From: Dioscorea cayenensis subsp. rotundata
Taxonomy: Eukaryota > Streptophyta > Magnoliopsida > Dioscoreales > Dioscoreaceae
Assembly (NCBI RefSeq): GCF_009730915.1
Contig: NC_052489.1
Location: forward strand, 25,475,916-25,539,915
DNA length: 64,000 bases
Reading direction: 5' to 3'
Each line of letters opens with the position of its first letter. Position 1 is the stretch's first letter. Positions 12,147-22,401 of the stretch are shown piece by piece. The notes below the pieces were generated by a model. The model was not told the origin of the DNA. It saw only the letters and a list, made by a program, of their open reading frames with translations, and searched no databases. Position numbers and translations under genes: made by a program.

Positions 12147-14136
12147 AAGCAATGCATGTCTGATTGGGGTATGCTCCTGTGTATTTTGCCTTTCTCTTTC
12201 ATTTTCTATCCTTCTTTTCATTGAATTATATATGGTACAAGTTAGCTGTCTCTTTGAAGAGTTTATTGGGTACACTTGAAAACCTTATTAAAAGTGATGA
12301 TTAAGAAAGCAGTAGCATTTTGCTGAGAATAAACTAACAAATGCATTAAAATAAAATTAGAGGATTACATTACAAACGGCAAAAACATAAATAAGTCACG
12401 CCATAGGATATACTTAGTGTATAAAAGAATATAGAATGAAAAGAGTGACTAGAAAAATTAATTTTGTCCTTCCCTTCCTAACAACATATTGGGACATCTT
12501 TATAAATCCATCTCTCAGATAAATGTGCACTCATATGTAATAAATATTTTCAAAGTATTATCATATAAAGCGTTGATAAAACTCTTGCTTGCAAATCTAT
12601 TCCTTATCATGACTGTTGAGAGTAAGGAAAAGAGTATGTTGGTGTTCTTAGATTTTTTAGGATTAATAAATACATAAGAAGATTCTTTTCCTTTTTCTAA
12701 TTCAATCATTCAATTACCCTTTTTTTTTATATATAAATTTTGACAAATGATTTATTCCAATGGATATTTTCATTCAAATGAATATTCAGGAAAGAAAATG
12801 ACAAATTTAAGTTAAAGAATATGATTGTAAGACATTAAAATGGATGGTCCACAGCACATTGCTATCAAACAAGTCATGGAATCTCACGAGCACGCCAAAG
12901 GAAACATTGAAAGCCTTTTATTTGTTTGTTCAATTTAATTTTTCACCAAAGGTAATTATAATAATAAAATAATTAGTTTACTTAATTTATTTTATTAAAA
13001 ATGAAAACAAGATGAATTCTCATACAAGACTAAAGAGTAACTTTTCTTGCATCTTGTTTTTATTTCAAAAACAACTACTTTAAGTGTGTATGAATGTGAT
13101 GGTCAAACCTTCTTATATTCAATGTTTTAATTTTAAATTAAAAAAAAAATCGTATTTCAAATAAACTATTCCCATGACTTTAGCTATGTGTGTGTGTATA
13201 TATATATATATATCTAGAGAGAGAGAGAGAGTGGATATCCCATGCGTTTAAGAATATAATTAGGTTCAATTTGTTACAAACAACTATTACAGATCAGGCC
13301 AGAATACCAAACTCACCTCTTTTTACCTAAATCTCACATCTATATATTTTAAAAGATAATTATATATCTCTATAAACTCAGCAAACGTAACTAACAAGTA
13401 ATTTAGATATTATCAAACAAACAATTCTTTTTGTTTCTTTAGATAAGAGATCTGCAAAATTGCTTAATATTCATTTTACTCTATTTATTTATTTTAAAAA
13501 GTGGAAATATAAATATAAATATATTTATTTATTTCAAAAAACACCAGTAACATTCACAGACACAAAATCACTCCAGGTATGTTCCAAGATATACGCATAT
13601 ATATAATATAATACAATATTGAAGACGGAGAAATGTGTACGCTTTTCAGCAAAGGAACAAAGTTCCAAAACGTACCACAGTGCTTATGCGCTTTTCTTAC
13701 TGCTTAGTGCTTAGTCACCAGTTTTGTTTATCAAGAAATTCCTCAGAGCTAATGTCTTCTTCTTATTTTAATTTAATTAAGTTTCAGCCATGTGATTTAT
13801 AATATGCCCGATTTGGCCCCTGAATCACAATGCTTTTAATATAACAAAAATAAGCAATTTGATACGGTGACAGCAAAGATTCCATGGCCACTCACTATCT
13901 CTGCTCCAGAGAACAACAACATCCATCGTCACGACTCACGACGCACCAAAACAAATCATGCCCTAGAGAAATAATTTCAAAAAAATAAAATAAAATAAAT
14001 AAAAGCTTTGCTAATTTCCTCAATATTTTAAAGTTTGATTGTAAATTGAAAACATTTGGAGAAATATTTTTGTATATATATATATGATTTGATATTTGAT
14101 ATATATATACAGAGTAAAAAAAAAAAGTATGAGGAT
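12147..14136. other. AT-rich intergenic region between the transporter and the CIPK
   Basis: There is no supportable ORF. It contains (TG)n(TA)n(GA)n microsatellite runs at about 13186-13232, several poly-A/T runs and a TATATA-rich stretch at 14074-14110, just beyond the CIPK stop codon. The kinase and the transporter are convergent here, so the region holds both 3' ends. Confidence 0.5.
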
Positions 14137-15474
14137 TTAATCCGGATCAGACCGGTCCGGTTCAGTAGCCGGTTCGGTTAAACTCTTGCGCCAGAACCGG
14201 CCGGTCCAGCGGCCCACGGGCAAGTCCCAATCGTCACCGGAGGTGACCTCAACCTCGACCACCACCAACCCCGGCATCAGCCGGTGAGCCTCGACCCAAG
14301 CCACCAAATTCCCTTCTTGGCCCTCCACGGCGGCGCCGGCGCGGCCGGCGGAGCCTCGAGCTCGCCGGCGTACCACCAGGCCTTCTCCTCGGCCGACCGC
14401 CTCCACACGATCGAGCACCGCAGCCGCCTCCTCTTGCACAACGAACCTCTCCCTCTCAACGCGGCTGCCGGCGAAGAGGCCGGAGAGATCAAGACTAGGC
14501 GACGAGGCGATGAGATCGAAGGCATTCAAATCACGGGGATCATCCCGCTCGATCTTCGCTATCCTGTCCTCGATATCCTGGCGAAATCGGGCCATGGCGA
14601 TGAGCTTCTGCTCGTCGAGGTCTTTCCGGAACCAAGGGTCGGTGAGGACGCCGTCGAGGGTCAAGCGGGTCTGAGGATTGATATCTAGGAGACGGGAGAT
14701 GAGGCGGCGGAGATCAGGGGAGACCCAGCGAGGGAATCGGACCTCGCCGCGGCGGATCTTACGGTAGAGGTTCATGAGATTGGGGTCGTTGAAAGGGAGG
14801 TAGCCAGCGATGAGTACAAAGAGGATGACGCCGCATGACCAGAGATCGACGGCGGCGCCGGAGTAGGGGTTGCGGGAGAGGACCTCAGGGGCAACGTAGG
14901 CAGGGGTGCCGCAGACGGTGCTGAGAAGAGGATTGGGGGTGGAGGGGGCGAGGCAAGCGGAGAGACCGAAGTCGGATATCTTGAGAAAAGGGTTGGTAGT
15001 GGAGTCATCGGCGAGAAGGAGGTTCTCCGGCTTGAGATCGCGGTGGAAGACGCCACGAGAGTGGCAGAAAGAGAGGGCGGAAATGAGTTGGTGAAAGAGG
15101 AGACGGGCGATGGGTTCCGAGAGGCGGTGGGAATTGGCGATGAAGGTGAAGAGCTCGCCGCCGCGGGCGAGGTCCATGATGAAGAAGATGCGAGATCGGG
15201 AGGCGAGGACCTCGTGGAGACGGATGACATGGGGATGGCGGAGACGGCGGAGGGCAAGGATCTCACGGCGGAGATTAAGGGTGAGGCCGGATCGGAGGAC
15301 GCGGGATTTGGAGATGACCTTGATGGCGACGCTCTGGCCGGTGGAGAGGTTGCGAGCGTGGTAGACCTTGGCGAAGGCGCCGCAGCCGAGGAGGCGGCCG
15401 AGCTCGTACCGGCCGAAGAGGATCTTGGTGGCGCGGGAGTCGCCGCCGGGCTGGTCGGGCGACAAGGCCGGCAT
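14137..15474 (-). CDS. CBL-interacting protein kinase (CIPK/SnRK3), intronless
   Basis: One uninterrupted minus-strand ORF encodes 445 residues from the ATG at 15474. This start was chosen because the kinase domain begins about 22 residues later, as in other CIPKs; an in-frame ATG at 15555 would add 27 residues. Visible kinase features are the glycine loop GRLLGCGAFAKV (about 27-38), catalytic Lys52 (VAIKV), HRDLKPEN with Asp146, DFG 168-170, and APE 195-197 closing the activation loop (STVCGTPAYVAPE). The NAF motif NAFDLIASSPSLDLSGLF at about 317-334 is the CBL-binding, autoinhibitory element that defines the family. A regulatory C-terminus follows. Calcium-loaded CBL sensors bind the NAF region, recruit the kinase to membranes and relieve inhibition, and targets are often ion transporters. 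Being intronless and very GC-rich suits the intron-poor CIPK clade. The subfamily number cannot be assigned safely. Confidence 0.93.
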   Translation of the reverse strand: MPALSPDQPGGDSRATKILFGRYELGRLLGCGAFAKVYHARNLSTGQSVAIKVISKSRVLRSGLTLNLRREILALRRLRHPHVIRLHEVLASRSRIFFIMDLARGGELFTFIANSHRLSEPIARLLFHQLISALSFCHSRGVFHRDLKPENLLLADDSTTNPFLKISDFGLSACLAPSTPNPLLSTVCGTPAYVAPEVLSRNPYSGAAVDLWSCGVILFVLIAGYLPFNDPNLMNLYRKIRRGEVRFPRWVSPDLRRLISRLLDINPQTRLTLDGVLTDPWFRKDLDEQKLIAMARFRQDIEDRIAKIERDDPRDLNAFDLIASSPSLDLSGLFAGSRVERERFVVQEEAAAVLDRVEAVGRGEGLVVRRRARGSAGRAGAAVEGQEGNLVAWVEAHRLMPGLVVVEVEVTSGDDWDLPVGRWTGRFWRKSLTEPATEPDRSDPD

Positions 15475-15570
15475 CGGCGCCCGGGCGGGGCCGAGAGGCG
15501 TTAGATAAATTGGTGCTGTTTGGAATTGGTGCGGTGCTGTTTGGAATTGGTGCAACGAAATGTACGGTGG

Positions 15571-15608
<38 letters not shown>

Positions 15609-15640
15609 GCGCAATGCATTTGCATCGGAGGAGGAAGAGG
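15475..15640 (-). promoter_or_regulatory. CIPK 5' leader with a 19-bp duplication and a trinucleotide repeat
   Basis: Directly upstream of the kinase start, a 19-20 bp unit (plus strand GGTGCTGTTTGGAATTGG) occurs twice at about 15511-15550. In frame on the minus strand it reads HQFQTAP twice. Further upstream, a pure (GAT)n tract of about 11 units covers 15573-15606; on the transcribed strand it is (CAT/ATC)n and holds no ATG. An upstream in-frame ATG at 15555 precedes the duplication. Whether this is leader or coding sequence depends on which ATG is used. Confidence 0.5.
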
Positions 15641-17146
15641 ATGTTATCACGCTGGCATTGTTCAAAGGGCCTCTTTGTTTCTTCCTTTTTTTAAAAAAAA
15701 AAAAATAATAACTTTTAATATTTATATATTCATTATTAGTGAAATATGGGCAATTAAGATATTTAATATGCAAATTTTACACATTAACCTTTTTGGTTTA
15801 ATGGTATCGAATCTTATTTTTAAGATGTTCCTATAGTACCAAAGAAATTTGAAGATAAATTTAAATTTTAAAATATAAATGGGTCAAATATGAACTCCTT
15901 GACACAACATATGATTTATCCATATTTTATCAATATATATATTTTATATTTGTTTGAATTCTCTATATATATCTCAACTAACTGACTAAGTCCTATCATT
16001 GAATGATATTTAAGATAATTAAAATAAATATTTCTTTGGATATAATTTTAAAAGACAAAAAAAAAAGCCTTGATGGTTCTTGATTTATTTTGGAATTTTT
16101 GCAGCAAAAATATAAAATATAATTACAAAAACTTTAGCTTTTCTTTTATGCATCCATGTAAAATAAAGTAAATCTATTTAAATAAATCCCATCTTAAAAT
16201 AATATTTCGATTTTTAATTAATAATTAATGGTACATGGCATTGTTAGTGTCTTGTCTTATAGGGGTATGAGTCATGACTTCTTGCTGCTTTGATTCTGTT
16301 AGTTTTTCTGTTGTCTTTCCACTGTTTGTAGAATTTTTGTTCTACTCCTTCATTCATCTATATTGTACCTCTCTCCCCTCGTATTTCATTTTACTAGATC
16401 TCTTTTGTTATCTTTTTCATTTTTTTTTAATAAACATGTTTATTTTTTCAAAAAAATAATGGCACATTTTCTTCTTTTTATTTATATGCTGTTTTTAATA
16501 TTTTTAGATGATTTTAAAAGATAACCTAAAAGAAAAGATTTTTGACTCTATTTTTATGATTTTTCTTAGTTTTTATGAATACTGAATATTATTTGTGCCA
16601 TTTTTATTAAAACCTGATAAATAATAAAGTGGTAATTCCTAATTATGCTTTTTTAAATATAATCAAGATTCTCATATATATATATATATATATATAACTT
16701 GAGTATGGAATTTGAATCTACTTATCAACAACTCGTTTCGGGAAGTATTCGGGATCGAACTTCATATCCTACACAATATGAGAGCATGTGGGTCGGTGTT
16801 AAGCTTTGCTGCCCACATGTGCACATTTTTGAGGTTTTGATGCTTGTAATCTTTTTTAAAAAAAAAAATTTGAATCTAGTTCTTTTTAGTGTTTTATTTA
16901 TTATTTGATAAATAGAGAAAAGTTGGATTACTACTGTGAACGTGGACGGGTTTGGCGGTTTGTAACTTTATATATCAAACGCGTTATAAGAAAAGAAATT
17001 TATATAAATAAAAATTAAAATCGTGGTTCACGTGAATGATGTGAATGATATCTTTTAATAAGCCTTTGGAAAGTTTTACCGTGTCCTTGAAACCCCCACA
17101 AGTTTTTCCAATAAAGGAAAAAATGTTGGGTCATTTACAAATTATG
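15641..17146. other. AT-rich intergenic region upstream of the CIPK
   Basis: No gene is supported. It contains poly-A/T runs and an (AT)n tract at about 16674-16695. At about 16237-16458 there is a possible LINE 3' remnant: a T/C-rich stretch ending AATAAACATGTTTATTTTTT then CAAAAAAA, flanked by similar 11-mers (TAATGGTACAT and TAATGGCACAT). The remnant call is weak. Confidence 0.4.
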
Positions 17147-18032
17147 GCGGTAAATCAACCGAGCTAAGGCTGGCCATTTTAAATTTGACTCACCATTATT
17201 TTAATCAAATCCGAACTAAACTGGACCCTCAAACTTCATTTATTAGGCTTAGACTTGATTTCGAGCCTCAAACTTCATTTATTAGGCTTCGACTTGATTT
17301 GTTACTATTTTAACATATTTTGAATGGAAGTAAAGTCTCTTTTGAAATTCATTTGTACAAATTCGGCTGGTTAAAAAATTTCAAGGCTTTGACTTGGCTC
17401 GATAATAATAATAATAATAATATTTATTATTATTATTATTATATTTTGGGTTAATTTAATAAGAAGGCCATTTGAAGCTCATTTATAAATCATTATAAGC
17501 CTAAGCTCAATTCAAACTTGAGGATCACTAACTCGTTTGTAGGATCATTTAAGACAAGAATTTATAATTCAAGCTAAACCTTAAACTTATATTAAAGTAT
17601 GCATATTTTTTAACACATTATTATTATAATAATTATTATTGTTATTAATATTTCCATAAACAAAAATGATATTAATATTATAGCCAATTCTATAAGTGCT
17701 TTATATAAATGATTATGATAATGATACTATAAATTAAATGATTCTATTAATAATTCTTATAAATTATTTTTATAAATAGACTTGTTAATGATACTATAAA
17801 GGAGTCTATTATTGATTCTTATGAATGAATCTTTAATAATATTATAAATGAGTTATTTATGAGCTTCAACGAGTTGAGTTTGGAGATATTTAGGCTTGAC
17901 TCTGTTTATCTTATTAGTTTAGAAATTGAGCTCCGAAATCGCTCATTTATCTTAATAAACAAATCAAACCGAGCCTTTAACAAAAGTAGTTAAGTTTTCG
18001 AACTTTTAACAAATATTAGTTCATTTACAACC
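17147..18032. mobile_element. Putative non-autonomous DNA element of about 0.9 kb with degenerate ends
   Basis: The left end GGCGGTAAATCAACCGAGC resembles the inverted right end (GGTTGTAAATGAACTAATA on the opposite strand). Between them the sequence is rich in GAGCTC/CGAGCC-type phrases seen in plant hAT-like MITEs. Inside is a 37-38 bp direct duplication at about 17227-17300 (CCTCAAACTTCATTTATTAG twice). A near-palindromic run of (AAT)n then (ATT)n lies at about 17403-17443. No clean target duplication was found, so borders are approximate. Similar to known families by recollection only. Confidence 0.4.
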
Positions 18033-19719
18033 ATATTTATAATGAATTAAAAGTTAATTTAAGGTCTTTTCAAGTTATACTTGAGACTTTTATTTTTTAA
18101 AAAAAATTGGTAAAATTATAGATTTAAATTCTTGATTTTTGGTTTGGGAAAAGGAAAAAATATTAATTTTTTTTAATATACTGGTGGTTTTCTCAATTAT
18201 TTATTATTTTGTGGATCTATAGTCTCTTATTTATACATACCTGAAATATTGAGATCCTTATATTATTATATAATAATTTTTATAATTCAGTAATAGACTT
18301 GTAATTAATCAAATATTCATAATGATTAAATGTTTTTAAAATAAAAAAGATTATTTATGAAAATATAAAATTATCTATAGACTATTTGTTACTTTTCTCA
18401 AGGTCCTTTGCAAAGCTTAGTATATATCAATATCTATTTTTATTAATTTATAATTTTATTTACTTATAAAATAAAGTATGTTTTTTAACTAGTAAAAATA
18501 TCCTAAAAACAAATGTCATTCTTATCACATAGTATTTTAGTAATACCGTTACCCTATAATAGGATAGAACCACAACTATTTTTACCACTCATTTCGCTCT
18601 CCTCCTATTTTATATATGTGGGTTTTCCAAATTGTTTTTCATAAAGTGATTTTTATATATTTTTATTTAAAACTGAAAAATTGTTATATAAAACTAAAAA
18701 ACTTTCTTTGTATTATATTGCTAATTAAAAAAAACAATATTAATATATTTGTTACAAATGTGAATAACCATATTCACATTAGAAGTGTGGTAACTCTTTA
18801 ATTTGAAAAGCAAAAGGTTAAAATATAAACTTTGTCTCACAACATTGTTATTGTTTAAGGTGAATAGAATGTTCATTAAAAAAAAAAACCCAAAGTATGA
18901 ATAACAAATAAAAATCATATATTTTAAATTTTAATTTTAATTTTTCATTTTATTTCACGCGTTAGTCTTTGTGTGTCCCCGTATGAAAATTGTTGAAAAA
19001 GCACCTTAGTAAGTCTTTGTTGTTTTTCTCTCTTTCTTTTGATAAATTTTAGTAAATGAAAAGGATTGTTGGAATTTTGTATTTCACACGCTAGTTGGGT
19101 GATGCCGACCACGAGTGAACAAGAAGAGGCCAAGACTTTCCTAATCTTTTACTTTTAAGTACTAAATTTTGATAATAAAAGAGTTCTCATGTGAATTTAT
19201 TAATGGTGTTGAATTAAATCATTGTGGTTGTACCTTCCAAGGAAACCCCACTATTCTATGTAAAAACAGTTTGGCCATAATCTTTTATTAAAAATAAATT
19301 TAGAAACCTATAAATTAGTCTCCAATGTTTTGATATTTTTGGAATAAGACATGAAACCTTTTCAGTGCTCGATCCATCCCTCATTTTGGATTTAAAATAT
19401 TATTCTTTATTTAATAAATTATAATGGCATCCCTCAGAAAAAAATTGTAAATTTTTTTCCTTTTTTTCAATTTTTTTCCTTCCTGGCTCCCTAAGATTTA
19501 AGCAAGCATGCTTTTGACAGATTTAGTTAAAAGTTTGTTCATGGTAGCCAAACTCGCTCAAGACCCGATGATCTCGAAGCCATATGTGAGCTCACCGAAG
19601 ATAAGACGAGCATATTTGCGCAAGGAGTGAAAGTGGTAGAGGCAAAGATAAAATTAAAATTTTATTAAAAAAAATTTAATTAATTAAAAATATACAAATT
19701 AAATGGAAAGAATTTTTAA

Positions 19720-19888
19720 TAGAGATGACAATGGGTAAAGTATAGAGAGGGTATGTCAAAATTTTTACCAGTACCTTTAGCCTATACTTGTACTCTTACT
19801 CATACTCTCTAGAGAAAAAAATCATACTCTTACTCTTTCCCGCAGGTATGGGTATACCGCAAGAACCATTGTTCAAATTACCGAATTA

Positions 19889-19949
<61 letters not shown>

Positions 19950-20504
19950 CAATACATGTTAAACACATGTTTATAAATTTAAAATTATATAACATATCAA
20001 AAAAGTAATTCTCATATTTTTTTTATTAGCACCTTATTTTTCATGATGCCGACGCCATTATTTTTTTATATTTATTTTTTAAATTTAATTATGAATTTTA
20101 ATATAAATCTAAAATTAAATTTTGATAATATCATGTTGTATCAAATATAAATATAAAAATTAATAAAAATTTAAAATAATATATTAAGAGAAAATTTAAG
20201 TATTATTTCAAATTAATCACCATGAAAATAAATTTTAAGCAAATTATGGGTAAATATTTAGCTTAATAAAAACTTATATATAATATATATGTAAGGGTAC
20301 AAGTACGGGTAAAACTCATACCCTCTTTAATGAGTAAGGATACAAGTAGGGTACGAGCATACCCTTACTCGAGTCGTACCCGCTCAAAAACTAATGATTA
20401 ATACTTTTACCCATATTCTTACTCCGTCAAAGAGAGTAATACCATTTTTGACATGGTACGGGCATGGGCATATCTGTTGGGTAGTGTGCAAATTGCCATT
20501 TCTA
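19720..20504. mobile_element. Putative non-autonomous hAT-like element with a long (AAT)n tract
   Basis: The left end TAGAGATGACAATGGGTA is matched by the inverted right end TAGAAATGGCAATTTGCA. Just inside each end are mirrored phrases built on TACCC/GGGTA (about 19780-19855 and 20288-20470). A pure (TAA)n microsatellite of about 18 units fills 19889-19943. The end sequence resembles the TAGRGATGGCAAT termini common in plant hAT MITEs. An 8-bp target duplication was looked for and not found, so the exact borders are provisional. Confidence 0.5.
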
Positions 20505-22232
20505 CTTTAAAAAAAAAATTGAGTTTTGGCAATTGTTGAAAAAAATTAGAAGGAACTTGGAACTCCTAGCCATTTAGCTTTATTTTGAAACTATATAATT
20601 TTTACATTTATATTTATTTCTTTTGACTTGAACTTTTACAATAATTTTGACAAAACAATAATTTTTTGTTATAGAGTAGTATGTTCCTCCAATCCGCTTC
20701 CAAATCAAAGATGCCACCATGATTTGTCCTGTTTCTTTGAAAAAATATCTTGATAAAGCTTAAACAATGTCCCATCATCTACTTCTAGTATAAATTAATT
20801 TAATCTTTAATTAAAAGGCAAACAAATAAAAAAAAAAATTTGTTCTCTCAACATTACTTCGAATCATTACCCACATGTCCAAAGAAATAATTAGGACAGA
20901 TCCATTTAAATTCGGAACATTAAAGACTTTTCCATGAATTTGCTAGAAAAATTATGATGTGGATCAGTAAATAGACCTGTATTAAGATTAATCTAATTTT
21001 ATATAGATGGAATTGAGTGTTCTAGAATTAAACTAAGTATGTTACGGTACTTAAACTTGACATGATGTTTTTCCTTTGCTTTTTATATAGTCAAAGCTGT
21101 CTCTACTTGTGACTAGTAAAACTAAAGGACATAATTCTTTTTTTCTTTTTAATTTGGACTAAGGAACTAGATTGAAAGAGGTGATATTGTTATGGCATGC
21201 ATATATATATACTTTATCCATGTACTCAAATTATTATTCTGAAATTAACTATATACATTTCAAAGTTTGATAAATAAAATTAAAAAAAAATAGAGATCAA
21301 GACGGAATTTTAATTCGAGACATTGGTTAATTACTTTAATTTTAATTATCCAACTACACACTTGTCAATTTCAAGAAATCCATGTTATTGTACATGTTAC
21401 TTTTAGAATTTCAATCGACAATCTATATTACAATTTTTAACCGGTTAGACTTAAATTATATAATAATTTAAATTATGTTTTTTTTAATTATTTTAATTTT
21501 TTAATCTCAAAATAGTCCTAAAAAATGATATAGCAATGCCGATTAAGTTACAACCTCTTGATCTTGGCTACCTTCTAAAACATTTGACTTGAATAAAATT
21601 TGCGTATTTTTTAGAAAAAATTTCTCCCATATTATTAATTATTATTAAAATTTATCAAATATCTATATCTAGTAGATGTAATAATCTGCTCCCACAATGT
21701 TTAAAGAAGAAAATTTAAATTTTTTTATTATATTTAATTTTTTATTTATATTAGTTATGATATTAATAATAAAAAAACTTTAATTACATTTATTTATTTA
21801 TATAATAAATATCTATAAGACTTTTCAAATTCAAAATATATAACAGTTTTCATTTTAGAAGTTGTTTAATTATATTATTTTTTATAATATACTCCAAAGG
21901 TGTTTCAAGAAACAAATTTAATATTTTTATTCCATTTAAATTTTTATTTATATTATTTATTATATTAATAATTAAAAAATTTAAATTGCACTTATTTATT
22001 TATACAGTAAACGTTCATAAAACATTTGAAATGAGATACCAAGGACAACGCCTAATATATATATATATATATAAGTTCTCTGCAGCATCGAATGCTCTTA
22101 GCTTTATCTCCGGCTATTCAAAACCCAACTTTGTGGACTCCACTACCATTCCCATTTCCTAAAAGTCATCATTTAACTTTATCTTCGGCTTTTCCATTTG
22201 TTTCTTTTTTATTATTCTCTATTTTTCGAACT
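20505..22232. other. AT-rich gene desert
   Basis: No ORF, RNA gene or clear repeat border was recognised. The sequence is dominated by A/T runs and short ATTATT or TATATA repeats. Two related AT-rich stretches near 21680-21790 and 21910-22020 share phrases such as TTAATAATTAAAAAA and CATTTATTTATTTAT. They may be an old local duplication. Confidence 0.4.
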
Positions 22233-22401
22233 CATCTCCCCTGGTTCTGGAATCAGGGAATACCCTGGTTTCAGCCTATTAAACTTTGACATGTGTGCAC
22301 AATCACAATAGAAAAAAATATAATAACATCACATGGGACACGTGTCAAAATATGATAAGCTGGAACCATTGTATTCTCTAGTTCCAGAACCAGGGGAGAT
22401 G
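22233..22401. mobile_element. MITE, 169 bp, with TIR CATCTCCCCTGGTTCTGGAA
   Basis: The left end CATCTCCCCTGGTTCTGGAA is a perfect inverted match to the right end (TTCCAGAACCAGGGGAGATG). The similarity continues inward for about a further 12 bp with mismatches (AATAC against GTATT). The left arm also holds the internal echo CCCTGGTTTCAG. AACT occurs immediately outside both ends (22229-22232 and 22402-22405), which may be a target duplication, although 4 bp is not typical of the common superfamilies. There is no coding capacity. Confidence 0.7.

Noticed and set aside
14284-15504. Plus-strand and alternate-frame ORFs over the CIPK (up to 164 residues)
   Set aside because: GC-rich coding DNA gives open antisense frames. 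They lack domain features, while the minus-strand frame has every kinase motif.
15510-15836. Plus-strand ORF with a poly-Asp run upstream of the CIPK
   Set aside because: The run is the translation of the (GAT)n microsatellite; no homologous protein features.
16700-16830. TTCGGGATCGAAC-like phrase resembling a tRNA B box
   Set aside because: No cloverleaf partner arms or A box could be matched.
17400-17445. (AAT)n-(ATT)n palindrome as a possible terminator or replication feature
   Set aside because: It is explained by microsatellite slippage in AT-rich DNA; no associated gene end.
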